NCBI GenBank assembly: GCA_023384415.1
Contig: JAHDWJ010000004.1
Coordinates: 49,675 to 113,674, forward strand
Origin: Anaerolineae bacterium
GTDB taxonomy: Bacteria > Chloroflexota > Anaerolineae > Promineifilales > Promineifilaceae
Reading direction: 5' to 3'
DNA length: 64,000 nt
This document shows positions 9,088 to 17,279 of the stretch, one piece after another. The notes beneath the pieces are model-generated. The model had not been told where the DNA came from and made no database searches. It saw nothing but the letters and a program-made list of their open reading frames with translations. Position 1 is the first letter of the stretch. Each line of letters starts with the position of its first letter. Both the position numbers and the translations under genes were made by a program.

Positions 9088-10784
9088 GCATTAACTGGCA
9101 AAAACAAAAAGCTTTGATGGGGCTGCGCGGTCGCCTGACGATTCGCCAATATAGTAAAGAGCCGGGCCGTCTGCTAAATCTGGTTATTTCCGCGTTATTG
9201 GTCTTGCCCGTGGTCTTAGGGGCGACTTTAGGCACCGGGGCGGCTTATTGGCTGCTGCCCGAACCGTGGCCGGCCCAGGTCTTGGCCATCACCCTGGTTG
9301 TTTTGTGGCTTATCTGGTTCACGTTGCCCATTTTCTCTTTCAGCGTCAACGAAGGATTAGACCCTACTCGCCTCATCCAATACCCGTTATCTCGCCGGGA
9401 TTTCGTCGCCACGCTGTTTTTGGGCACCCTGTTTGATTATCCCACCTATTTTATGCTGCCGATCTTCGCGGCCGCGCTCATCACCTGGGGGATTCGGTTT
9501 ACTCTGGTGCTGCCGGTGCTGTTGGTAGCCCTTGTGTTATGCTATTTCTTGATGATTCTCACCAGCCAACTGGTGGTCAACCTCATTGGTGGTCTGCTGC
9601 AAAGCCGCCGTTTCCGCGATGTGATGATTATTGCCCTTTCTTTGTTGGGGTCTTCTTGCTGGTTAATTTCTCAAGCGTGTAACAGGATTACCATGCGTTT
9701 TACTGAGGCTATATCCCCTGATCAGGCGGAGCAGTTTGCCCAAACGATGAGCGAGTTTCGGCCCTTGGATCTCTTACAATGGCTGCCGCCGGGCGCGGCC
9801 GCGAAAGCGGTAGAGCAGGCAGCAGCAGGGGAGTGGGGGGGGGTGATCCTCTGGTTGGGGTACGCGACCGCGTGGGTATTGCTGTTGGCCTGGGTTTGGT
9901 GGCGGGTTTTACAGCGCATCGTCACTGGGGAAGGGTTCCTCATCAACCTGCCCGCTGTTCCTGTGCGGGCTGAGAAAAAAGAGCGCGGCCGCGGGATTGA
10001 TGGCTGGTTAGCCTGGCTGCCCTCTGATTTAGGCGAAATGATGATCAAAGAAATCAAAGCTATCTGGCGCACCCCTCAGCGGCGTGTCGGTTTGCTCCAG
10101 GGGATATTGATGCCTGTTTTTCTGGTCATCATTTTTGCAGTGCAGGATCGCCCGGCAGAAATGCCCGCTACTTTTTCCCGTATTTCCGGGGCATTTCTTA
10201 TTGTGTATGCCCTCTTTGCCTTCTGGGCCAATGGGCAAAATATGATAGGCATGGAAGCTACCGGCCTGTCGGCACTTTTATTAACATCAGTGCCCCGGCA
10301 GCGGCTACTTTTAGGAAAAAGCCTGGGGTTATTTGTAGTTGGTGGTCTGCCGCTCATTTTGTTTGGTTTAATTCTCACCGTCGCCCAAAGCGACCCAACT
10401 ATTTTGTTGTTGATTCCAACCGCCCTGGGGGTGGGGCTGGTGGTGCAAGGGGTGATGAGCCTGACCTCGGTCTTTGTAGCCTTCCCGGCCCCGTTTGATC
10501 GCAAAACGGGGCAGAACAATTTGTCTCGTGGGGGGGGCTGCCTGGGGGCTTTGTTTAGTGTCTTGGTGGTGCCGACGATTGTTGGGGTGGTAAGTTTACC
10601 TGCGGCCGCGCCTGCGGTTATTGGCCTGTTCAACGGGCAGCCCTGGTTGGTTTTTGTTGGGGCTGCCTTTGCCGTCATTTATGGGCCGGCCATGCTCTGG
10701 CTAGGCTGCTATCTAGGAGGGCAGGCACTGCTCAAACGAGAGCCAGAACTGCTGCAAGCAACGCGGCCGCCGGGGGCGAATTAA
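9075..10784 (+). CDS. ABC transporter permease (ABC-2 type)
   Basis: 569-residue polytopic membrane protein with roughly twelve hydrophobic segments. A cytosolic loop lies in the middle at about 290-320 (EKKERGRGIDG). It is the membrane partner of the ATPase that overlaps its 5' end. The N-terminal cytosolic stretch (LGINWQKQKALMGLRGR) is typical of large exporters encoded beside CcmA-like ATPases. The substrate cannot be read from sequence; drug, lipid or peptide export are all possible. Confidence 0.88.
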   Translation: MAGLGINWQKQKALMGLRGRLTIRQYSKEPGRLLNLVISALLVLPVVLGATLGTGAAYWLLPEPWPAQVLAITLVVLWLIWFTLPIFSFSVNEGLDPTRLIQYPLSRRDFVATLFLGTLFDYPTYFMLPIFAAALITWGIRFTLVLPVLLVALVLCYFLMILTSQLVVNLIGGLLQSRRFRDVMIIALSLLGSSCWLISQACNRITMRFTEAISPDQAEQFAQTMSEFRPLDLLQWLPPGAAAKAVEQAAAGEWGGVILWLGYATAWVLLLAWVWWRVLQRIVTGEGFLINLPAVPVRAEKKERGRGIDGWLAWLPSDLGEMMIKEIKAIWRTPQRRVGLLQGILMPVFLVIIFAVQDRPAEMPATFSRISGAFLIVYALFAFWANGQNMIGMEATGLSALLLTSVPRQRLLLGKSLGLFVVGGLPLILFGLILTVAQSDPTILLLIPTALGVGLVVQGVMSLTSVFVAFPAPFDRKTGQNNLSRGGGCLGALFSVLVVPTIVGVVSLPAAAPAVIGLFNGQPWLVFVGAAFAVIYGPAMLWLGCYLGGQALLKREPELLQATRPPGAN

Positions 10785-10830
10785 GAGGAGTATGTCGTCA
10801 GCTTCGACCTTTTTGTTGTCGGCTCTATAT

Positions 10831-10926
10831 TCCTTGCTGGATTCTAGCGAAAATTGATTTTATCAACGGCAATAACTAATACACGAATAACCAATAGTCA
10901 GATTAAAAAACGCCAAACTCAGTTCC
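10831..10926. repeat. Dispersed 3'-gene repeat, family R2, copy A
   Basis: Copy of a roughly 90-base element also found at 14323-14410 (reverse orientation) and 42432-42523. The core carries CTAGCGAAAATTGATTT, then alternating AATACA/ATAACCAATA words, then AAAAAACGCCAAACTC. The ends are partly complementary. All three copies lie directly after a stop codon in the same orientation relative to that gene, here the minus-strand gene ending at 10927. Confidence 0.75.
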
Positions 10927-12081
10927 TTACCAATCATCATCACGTACTGGACTCATAGGTGCTTCGTCGTAAGGGGATGGCGATGGCGGGCGCCCCATAG
11001 CCAGGTAGGCGTAGTTAAATATAAAATCCTGACGCAGCGAGTCCCCTTCACTCCAGCCTTCATTTTCAAAGCCACTATCCACCGTCGTTAAACCATCCGG
11101 TATACCGCCAGAACGTGAGGCAGCCAGAAGCGAGCTGATATCTTGCAAAGCCGCTTCTCCTTTTTCTCCTTTGCCAGCCAGTTCAGAAGGACTGGCTTCT
11201 TCCCCCACCCGATAAGTGGTTAGCGGGTGTAACTCCATGAGCTGTTTGAGCTTCTTTTTTGAGCCTCTCTTTACCGGGTCTGCCCCCAGGTACGCACTTT
11301 TATATTCGCGGTACCATAGGTGCAAGGCTCCATTTTTGTGTGGCAGACCACGCTTGGTGAGCATGTCTTGCATCATTTTTAACGCCTGCCTTGGTTTTGG
11401 GGCTACTTTGCTGCCTAAAATCGTCTGTGGGATGAGTCCCATTTGTTCCGCCAGGTCAAATACTGTTCTTTTAGTTACATGGGCCAGCAAGTGGGGACCC
11501 TGGATGTTTTTGTTTCGGCTTTCTTCTGGTTTTCGAGGTTTAAAAGGACCATAAGGGGTCATTTCCCGGCCCTCATCAAAGATGCCACCCCCGTAGTTTT
11601 TAGGCCGTTTCTTAGCTTTTGCCCGTTTCTCTGTTTTTTCTTTGGCCGCACGCCAACTGTAATACGTTCCAGTATTTTGGTCGTACTTGTCAAATTCTTC
11701 CGGCGTGATCCCGTTTGTTTTGCAGTAATCATCCGCGTTTTCTTTTTCGTCAGTGTCAGTCAGGCTTTTGGGTGTTTCTATATTCCATTTGCCACCTGAG
11801 TAACGCCATATTGTTCTTTGAATGTGGGCACTGCTGTAGTTTGGGGCAGGTTGGGGTGGTTTTGCCATTGGTAACAGCCTGGTCACAGCCCGGTTGCCAA
11901 TGGTGCGTTGCAGATGGGTCATCTGTGCTAACGATAATTGGGTGGGATCGTGTCTGGCATATTTTATTGTCGCAACTTCAATTGAGCGGGGTAGATCCCT
12001 GCCACCTGGACGCCCTGGCGATAGTTTGCTGGCTCGTACTTTTTTTTCCTGCTCTTGGGTGGTGATTGGTTGTCTTGGCAT
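10927..12081 (-). CDS. Putative toxin/effector with N-terminal GNRAV motif
   Basis: 384 residues, not recognised as an enzyme. The N-terminal 50 residues are basic and disordered. They are followed by LQRTIGNRAVTRLL (about 57-70), a motif found at the start of many DUF4157-type and extracellular-contractile-injection-system-associated proteins. No HExxH metalloprotease motif is present, so this is not a plain DUF4157 protein. The middle is Lys/Arg-rich (EKRAKAKKRPKNYGGG); the C-terminal half has GPHLLAHVTKRTVFD and ends in an acidic tail (PVRDDDW). No signal peptide is seen. Base composition is AT-richer than its neighbours and it lacks GCGGCCGC octamers, which fits recent acquisition. No immunity gene is evident beside it. 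Confidence 0.6.
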   Translation of the reverse strand: MPRQPITTQEQEKKVRASKLSPGRPGGRDLPRSIEVATIKYARHDPTQLSLAQMTHLQRTIGNRAVTRLLPMAKPPQPAPNYSSAHIQRTIWRYSGGKWNIETPKSLTDTDEKENADDYCKTNGITPEEFDKYDQNTGTYYSWRAAKEKTEKRAKAKKRPKNYGGGIFDEGREMTPYGPFKPRKPEESRNKNIQGPHLLAHVTKRTVFDLAEQMGLIPQTILGSKVAPKPRQALKMMQDMLTKRGLPHKNGALHLWYREYKSAYLGADPVKRGSKKKLKQLMELHPLTTYRVGEEASPSELAGKGEKGEAALQDISSLLAASRSGGIPDGLTTVDSGFENEGWSEGDSLRQDFIFNYAYLAMGRPPSPSPYDEAPMSPVRDDDW

Positions 12082-12139
12082 AACCCATTTTCTTTTTAAT
12101 TTTCCCTCTTGACAAGAAGAAAAATATCTGTAACATTAG

Positions 12140-12155
12140 TTTGATGATTATCAAA
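12140..12155. promoter_or_regulatory. Palindromic operator candidate of the ArsR-family gene
   Basis: Perfect inverted repeat TTTGAT-GATT-ATCAAA, about 20 bases before the likely start codon of the ArsR-type regulator. ArsR proteins usually bind AT-rich inverted repeats overlapping their own promoter, so autoregulation is a reasonable inference. No clear -35/-10 pair was assigned. Confidence 0.5.
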
Positions 12156-12175
12156 TCAAATTAATGAGGGATGAA

Positions 12176-12766
12176 ATGAATGAGCTTGAACAAACCAACG
12201 AATTATTAGCTTTTTTCAAAGCATTGGCTGATGCCAACCGGCTCAAAATTATCGGTCTTCTGGCCCAGGAGCCATTATCCGGGGAGCAAATCGCCGAAAT
12301 ATTGCAGCTAAACCCTTCAACGGTTTCCCATCATTTGGCCCGGTTGAATAAAACGGGATTGGTGACGGCGCGGCCGCAAGGGTATTATAATGTATACCAG
12401 TTTGAGACAAAGGCTTTAGAGGAGATGGCCCAGCGGCTGCTGGCGAAAGAGACCCTGCCCGCCATTGTGGCTGATGTAGATGTAGATGCGTATGACAAGA
12501 AGGTATTAAAAGCCCATCTGACCCCCGATGGTAAAGTTCGCTCTTTCCCCATGCAGCAGAAAAAGTTTGAGGTGATTTTGCGTTATGTAGTGCAGGCGTT
12601 TATCCCTGGCCAGCGGTATACGGAAAAAGAGGTGAACAATATATTGCGCCAATTTAATGAGGATACCGCCGAACTGCGCCGAGGATTGATCGAAACAGGC
12701 ATGATGGATCGGCTGCGGGGTGGACAAGAGTATTGGCGTGTGGAAGGTGTAAATGAGATGGCCTAG
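12176..12766 (+). CDS. ArsR-family transcriptional regulator with DUF2087 domain
   Basis: About 196 residues. The N-terminal winged helix is an ArsR-type HTH: LLAFFKALADANRLKIIGLL, then NPSTVSHHLARLNKTGLV as recognition helix. The C-terminal half (about 105-195) is a DUF2087 module (GKVRSFPMQQKKFEVILRYV ... RYTEKEVNNIL), which is often fused to such HTHs. No Cys metal-sensing motif is present, so it is not an arsenic or metal sensor of the classical kind. The ATG at 12176 is preferred because GAGGG lies seven bases before it; an in-frame ATG exists at 12164. It overlaps the next gene by 14 bases. Confidence 0.88.
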   Translation: MNELEQTNELLAFFKALADANRLKIIGLLAQEPLSGEQIAEILQLNPSTVSHHLARLNKTGLVTARPQGYYNVYQFETKALEEMAQRLLAKETLPAIVADVDVDAYDKKVLKAHLTPDGKVRSFPMQQKKFEVILRYVVQAFIPGQRYTEKEVNNILRQFNEDTAELRRGLIETGMMDRLRGGQEYWRVEGVNEMA

Positions 12767-13739
12767 TTATAGTTGGTTGATTATTTGCCTGGTGTGGTTG
12801 GTGGCTTGCCAGACAGCTCAGGGCAATGAAGTAGAGGAGGGGACGATGGTGGCCGCGCTGCCATCTACCCCCACCTCTATCTTTGACGCTTTGCCGACTC
12901 TCATACCCACCGTTGCTGAGGCGGTGCCGGCGACCTGGACCGCCGTACCGACCCAGCCCCGTGCCCTGGAATTGTTTGCTCCCCCCACCAGCCCCCCCCG
13001 AGCAACACCAGTGGTTTTGCCGACCAGCACGCGGCCGCCAACCGCCACCCCTACCTCCATCCCCCCCACCGAAACCGCCTCACCTACCTTTCCCATTGAG
13101 CTGCTCACCCCGTTCGTCACTCCTGCCACCAGCATCCCGCCTCCTGTCACTGGCAGCAACTTCTTGCCCAACCCATCTTTTGAAAATGGTTGGTACAACC
13201 ACAACAACACCCCCGAGCTGCAAGTGCCTAACGATTGGCGGCTGGAGTGGGACAGTGGCTTTAACCCCCTGGATCCTGATCCCTGGAATGCGTTTGTCCG
13301 CCCGGAGAGTCGAGTGCTGCCCAGGGCTTTTTTGCCCCCCCATGAACACAGCACTTACATCTGGGATGGTACCCATACGGTCAAAATATTCAAGCGGGAA
13401 GGAGCCATCAGTTTCCGCCTGCTGACAGATGTTTATCTGGAGCCTGGAACGTATCTGTTTGAGATCAACATTTACCCCGATTTGGTGGTAGGCTACCGGC
13501 CCGATGGCAGCAAAATTTGGGCACCCGATCCTCTTTCGGGTGAGGTGCAATTTATTGTAGATGGGCGATACAGTGGATGGCAGCTTCCCACTTTTGGTCA
13601 ACGTAATACGATGAGTTACCTGGTAGGTACCGCCGAGCCACAGATGGTTACTGTAGGTGTATGGGTGCGCGGCCGCTGGGCCATTGAAAACAACGGTTGG
13701 TTCATGGATGCCTGGTCCCTACGCCGGGTAGTCGAATAA
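12753..13739 (+). CDS. Lipoprotein with Pro/Thr-rich linker and carbohydrate-binding-like C-domain
   Basis: 328 residues. The N-terminal signal ends in the lipobox LVAC (about residues 16-19), so it should be lipid-anchored outside the membrane. A long Pro/Thr/Ala-rich linker (about 30-135) extends the C-terminal domain, which begins NFLPNPSFENGWYNH. That opening is typical of jelly-roll carbohydrate-binding modules. The start overlaps the ArsR gene with GGAAGG five bases upstream, so the two are translationally coupled and the regulator may control this surface protein. The ligand is unknown. Confidence 0.8.
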   Translation: MRWPSYSWLIICLVWLVACQTAQGNEVEEGTMVAALPSTPTSIFDALPTLIPTVAEAVPATWTAVPTQPRALELFAPPTSPPRATPVVLPTSTRPPTATPTSIPPTETASPTFPIELLTPFVTPATSIPPPVTGSNFLPNPSFENGWYNHNNTPELQVPNDWRLEWDSGFNPLDPDPWNAFVRPESRVLPRAFLPPHEHSTYIWDGTHTVKIFKREGAISFRLLTDVYLEPGTYLFEINIYPDLVVGYRPDGSKIWAPDPLSGEVQFIVDGRYSGWQLPTFGQRNTMSYLVGTAEPQMVTVGVWVRGRWAIENNGWFMDAWSLRRVVE

Positions 13740-13892
13740 CCAAAACAACTTTCTGCCCCATCTCGCGTACTGTCATTTGTTTACTGATGATTGTAAAGCC
13801 AAACTGTTGCCAACAATCCACCTACTAGCAGTAAGGGCCCCCCTTTCATCTTTCCTAATTTACCCTTCATAATTTTTCAAGGGAGTAACACC

Positions 13893-14327
13893 ATGAGCGA
13901 CGAACAGTTAAAAGAACGAATCAAAATCGAGATCCCTGTAGAAGATGAGAACGGCCATGAGGGCAAACAAAGCGAAGCTGATCTGGTTGAAGAGATGAAA
14001 AAGTTAGGCCGCCAATTTGCCGAGGCGATTCGGGCCGCCTGGAACAGCCAGGAGCGGCAAAAAATTGAAACCGATGTCCGTGAAGGGCTGGATGTTTTTG
14101 TGTCTGAACTGGAAAAAGGGTTCAAGGAGCTGCGGGACAGCCAGGCCGCGCAAAAGGCCAAACAAGAAGTCAGTCAGGTGAAAGAAAAAGTAGATGCGGC
14201 CGATCTAGGGCGCAGAACTAAATCCGCCGTGGCTGAAGGATTGCGCTGGTTAGGTGAGGAGTTTAGTAATCTGGCTACCCAATTCACTCCGGTAGAAAAA
14301 CAGCCTGACTCAGAAGAAGAAGCCTGA
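13893..14327 (+). CDS. Charged coiled-coil protein of unknown function
   Basis: 144 residues, highly charged and almost entirely helical, with heptad-like stretches such as EEMKKLGRQFAEAIRAAWNS and QEVSQVKEKVDAADLGRR. The middle resembles apolipoprotein-like or phasin-like amphipathic helices. There is no signal peptide or membrane segment. GGGAG stands nine bases before the ATG. A family resemblance to small conserved Chloroflexota proteins is suspected, but no function is known. Confidence 0.75.
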   Translation: MSDEQLKERIKIEIPVEDENGHEGKQSEADLVEEMKKLGRQFAEAIRAAWNSQERQKIETDVREGLDVFVSELEKGFKELRDSQAAQKAKQEVSQVKEKVDAADLGRRTKSAVAEGLRWLGEEFSNLATQFTPVEKQPDSEEEA

Positions 14328-14410
14328 GAGTTAAAATTGGTGACTGGCGCCTGACAGTTTTTGATTTGACCACTGGTTATTGGTGTATTGGTTATTATCA
14401 CTGGTGAAAT
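14323..14410. repeat. Dispersed 3'-gene repeat, family R2, copy B (degenerate, reverse orientation)
   Basis: The stretch GACCACTGGTTATTGGTGTA is the reverse complement of the core of copy C at 42 kb with one or two differences. TGACTGGCGCCTGACAG corresponds to the stem end. It starts at the stop codon of the coiled-coil gene, in the same orientation relative to that gene as the other two copies. Confidence 0.7.
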
Positions 14411-14468
14411 TAATTCTCACCCAAGTCCAGTTCGTTGTCGGTTTGATGGTAGCATCTCAGTAAAACGT

Positions 14469-14531
14469 GTAACCTTCGGAAGGTTTGACCCAAGAGCTTG
14501 TCCATTACAGAAACTTTCCGAAGGTTCGCCC
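14469..14531. repeat. Paired CCTTCGGAAGG palindromes
   Basis: Two near-identical palindromes, AACCTTCGGAAGGTT at about 14470 and AACTTTCCGAAGGTT at about 14513, lie in the 286-base gap before the oxidoreductase gene. Each can form a hairpin and together they can form an alternative longer stem. No T-run follows, so they are not simple terminators. They look like a dispersed intergenic palindrome. Confidence 0.65.
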
Positions 14532-14613
14532 AACTTATTGAGAAGATGCGTTTGATGGTTGTAGCCTCTGGTGAGTTGGCTGAATGAGACGCCACGCGGT
14601 ATGATTGTCGCGT

Positions 14614-15630
14614 ATGAGACAAATCTGGATCAGCAAAGCTGGCCCCCCAGAGGTTTTGCTTTTACGCGAGGGGTCAGAGCCACCCATACGTAGTGGAGAA
14701 TTGAAAATCAGGGTTGAAGCCAGCGGCGTCAATTTTGCCGATGTTTTGGGGCGCATGGGTATTTACCCAGATGCTCCCGCAATCCCTTATGTGCCTGGTT
14801 ATGAAGTGGCCGGGGTGGTTATAGAGGTAGGGCAGGGAGTCACCCAATTTAAGGAAGGGGACAAGGTTTTTGCCCTGACCCGGTTTGGTGGGTACAGCGA
14901 AATCGTGTGTGTCCCCCACAAACTGGTATTTAAGCGGCTGGAATGGATGAGTGCAGCGGACGCGGCCGCGCTCCCTCTCAACTACCTCACGGCTTATCAA
15001 TGTCTGGTAATCATGGGGTCGCTCAGACCTGGGGACAAACTGTTAATTCATAACGCTTCTGGGGGTGTTGGCTTAGCTGCGCTCGACATCGGCAAAATCA
15101 TTGGTGCGGAAATGTACGGCACAGCTTCCCCAGGAAAACATGAATTTCTCCGCCAGCGGGGGCTGCACCATCCCATTGATTATCGCCATGAAGATTATGA
15201 ACGGGTCATTCTGGAAAAAACCCAGAGGAAGGGAGTTCACCTCATTTTGGATCCGCTGGGGGGAGCGCATGGGCCTAAAAATTACCGCTTGCTCATGCCA
15301 ACTGGCCGGCTGGTTCAATTTGGGGCCAGCGCGGCCGCGCCAGGCAAACGTCGCTCCTGGTTTACTGTGTTGGGCTGGTTGGGGAATATCCGCTCTTATA
15401 CGCCCCTTAAATTGATGAGCGACAACAAGGGGATTATCGGCGTCAATATTGTCCATCTATTTGACCAGGCAGAGCTGCTGCGCCCCTGGATGCAGCAGTT
15501 GATTGAATGGTATGATGAGGCCCTGTTCCGCCCATATGTAGACAAAACATTTGCTCTGGCTGACGCGGCCGCGGCCCACCATTTTCTCCAAGATCGCCAA
15601 AACAAAGGCAAACTACTTCTCTTACCTTGA
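14614..15630 (+). CDS. Medium-chain dehydrogenase/quinone oxidoreductase-like protein
   Basis: About 338 residues. A GroES-like N-domain (VEASGVNFADVLGRMGIYP, then VPGYEVAGVVIEVG) is followed by a Rossmann NADPH-binding domain with the AHNASGGVG-type loop (HNASGGVGLAALD). It most resembles the zinc-free quinone oxidoreductase/VAT1-like branch; no Cys-rich structural zinc site is present. It likely uses NADPH to reduce a quinone or enone substrate. ATG at 14614 is preferred over an in-frame TTG at 14605. It is transcribed alone. Confidence 0.87.
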   Translation: MRQIWISKAGPPEVLLLREGSEPPIRSGELKIRVEASGVNFADVLGRMGIYPDAPAIPYVPGYEVAGVVIEVGQGVTQFKEGDKVFALTRFGGYSEIVCVPHKLVFKRLEWMSAADAAALPLNYLTAYQCLVIMGSLRPGDKLLIHNASGGVGLAALDIGKIIGAEMYGTASPGKHEFLRQRGLHHPIDYRHEDYERVILEKTQRKGVHLILDPLGGAHGPKNYRLLMPTGRLVQFGASAAAPGKRRSWFTVLGWLGNIRSYTPLKLMSDNKGIIGVNIVHLFDQAELLRPWMQQLIEWYDEALFRPYVDKTFALADAAAAHHFLQDRQNKGKLLLLP

Positions 15631-15713
15631 GAAGTAGAGACTAGAGATTATGACTCTCCAGCCTCTACCCTCAAAACCGTCGCCGCACGTCATCAAGCGT
15701 AAATCTAAAATCG

Positions 15714-16256
15714 TTAATCGTAAATCCTGATTGACCAACGCCGCCGCCCTTCCAGCATCACCCCTGTCAACAAGAACATCACCCCCCCAACCAGTCCTAC
15801 CACCAGAGGTGTAGGCAGCGCTGCGCCGGATTGGGGCAGCACCGTTGTCCCAGGTTGGGCTACGGCCGCGGCTTTGCGAACACAAAAATTAACATTCAGG
15901 GCTACCGGAGCAGTGTCACTAATAAAAGGTTTTAGCACCTTTGCTGATGTAACCACCCATTCGGCGGGCGGTTTAGCCGTAACTGTCCAGGTGCCTAATC
16001 CCACGCTTACCAGCCCATACGATCCATCATCACCGGTATACAGCACATGGGTCCACTGCCCGTCATTGCTGATGAACTCAATGGGCACACCTACCACGGC
16101 CGCACCCGTATCACATTTGCCATCACCATCCGTATCTTCGCGCACCGAACCGCGAATTGAGCGGAATGGTTCCTGGCTTTGGGCCTGTATCATTGGCGCC
16201 GCCAATGACAAAACCAATCCTACCAACAATAAAATAAACAACCCTTTTTTCGTCAT
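15714..16256 (-). CDS. Sortase substrate with SdrD-B-like domain and LPQSG sorting signal
   Basis: 180 residues from the ATG at 16256. A signal peptide (about 1-26) is followed by an SdrD-B/CNA-B-like beta domain (RSIRGSVREDTDGDGKCDTG). A C-terminal sorting signal completes it: LPQSG at about 140-144, a hydrophobic segment (about 149-167) and the positive tail RRR. Thr of the usual LPxTG is replaced by Ser. It lies 60 bases downstream of a sortase gene on the same strand, so it is probably that enzyme's dedicated substrate and ends up anchored at the cell surface. The translated frame extends upstream to 16310 with no good ribosome site. Confidence 0.82.
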   Translation of the reverse strand: MTKKGLFILLLVGLVLSLAAPMIQAQSQEPFRSIRGSVREDTDGDGKCDTGAAVVGVPIEFISNDGQWTHVLYTGDDGSYGLVSVGLGTWTVTAKPPAEWVVTSAKVLKPFISDTAPVALNVNFCVRKAAAVAQPGTTVLPQSGAALPTPLVVGLVGGVMFLLTGVMLEGRRRWSIRIYD

Positions 16257-16316
16257 ACAAGCCTCCTGGAATAAGGATGAATTAGGAATTATGAAGGATG
16301 AAGGGGGCAAACTTGC

Positions 16317-17117
16317 TTACCCACCACTTGCTGCTGGTTTGGCAATGACCAGCAGGCGGTGCGTATTGCCCACATAAGGCCAGCAGCTAACCAGAGTAAT
16401 CCGCTCATCATCGGTTGGGTCAATCCATTTAGCATTTTCCAGGCGCAGGGCCAGGGGCTGCCCTTGTTCTGGCAGCAGCTCAATGCGTTCAACCTGGTAG
16501 TAATACGCCTGATGGATGTCATACAAAATCAACTGGTCACCAATTTGGACGTTGGCCAGGTCTCGGAATATCTCCCCCAGAGTATTGTTATGTCCGTTGA
16601 TCACGGTATTGCCGGGGTAGCCTAACATGGCTGATGAGCCATGCCAGCCCACTTTGTATCCGGCAGGCACTTCCCATTGATAAAAGGTTTGCCCGTTTAC
16701 ATCTAATGTTTGCAGACTTACCGGCTGCACCTCGCTGTCCAGATTTAGCACCGGGATCACCAGACGGATCGGCTGACCTGGTTTGGGTTCATAATAAATG
16801 AGGCGCGGAGCATCATCTACGGAAGCGTAGGAGGGAAATTTGCTTTGATATTCTGTTGAGTCAGGCAGCAAAATGGGAATGGCATGGCCATCTGGCGTCG
16901 GCGCCAGGTCTAATGAGGCGTTGCGGGTGGAGATGGCAATGCTGATGTACTCACGGGTGGGAAAGAGGGCAATGATAGGTGGTTCACCTGGTTTTTGGCT
17001 GTAAGAGAGTAGCACAATGGCCCCAACGGTGAGCAGCAGTAAAGAACCGATGGTGATGAAGACAATGCCCCAGGGGACGATAGTTTCTTGGGATGGTTCA
17101 CCTCGTGGCGATGACAC
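16317..17117 (-). CDS. Sortase (class E/F-like transpeptidase)
   Basis: 266 residues with a single N-terminal membrane anchor (about 16-38, VPWGIVFITIGSLLLL) and a C-terminal sortase barrel. The catalytic His lies in NGHN and the catalytic Cys in ITLVSCWP, matching the TLxTC motif; the later Arg is in NTHRLLVIA. It begins with GTG. The short intergenic distance to the LPQSG protein just downstream argues for one operon. Because no thick Gram-positive wall is expected in Chloroflexota, the acceptor molecule is uncertain. Confidence 0.9.
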   Translation of the reverse strand: MSSPRGEPSQETIVPWGIVFITIGSLLLLTVGAIVLLSYSQKPGEPPIIALFPTREYISIAISTRNASLDLAPTPDGHAIPILLPDSTEYQSKFPSYASVDDAPRLIYYEPKPGQPIRLVIPVLNLDSEVQPVSLQTLDVNGQTFYQWEVPAGYKVGWHGSSAMLGYPGNTVINGHNNTLGEIFRDLANVQIGDQLILYDIHQAYYYQVERIELLPEQGQPLALRLENAKWIDPTDDERITLVSCWPYVGNTHRLLVIAKPAASGG

Positions 17118-17279
17118 GTTGGGACTCCGGTGGGGATTGAAAGTTTAAGAAATTAAGAGATTCCCAGAGGTCGCCCCAATTTCCACTGAAGTTGAGTGGA
17201 GTGGGTTGCTCTGGATGTTGCTCTAACTCTCGTTAGTATAGATGAGAATTATGATTATGGAAAGTAGTTGCTTTTATTA

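Noticed and set aside
10763..12370. Octamer gaps as proof of foreign DNA
   Set aside because: With about 129 sites at 500-base spacing, gaps near 2 kb arise by chance about twice, so a gap alone is not evidence; only gaps with odd composition were kept.
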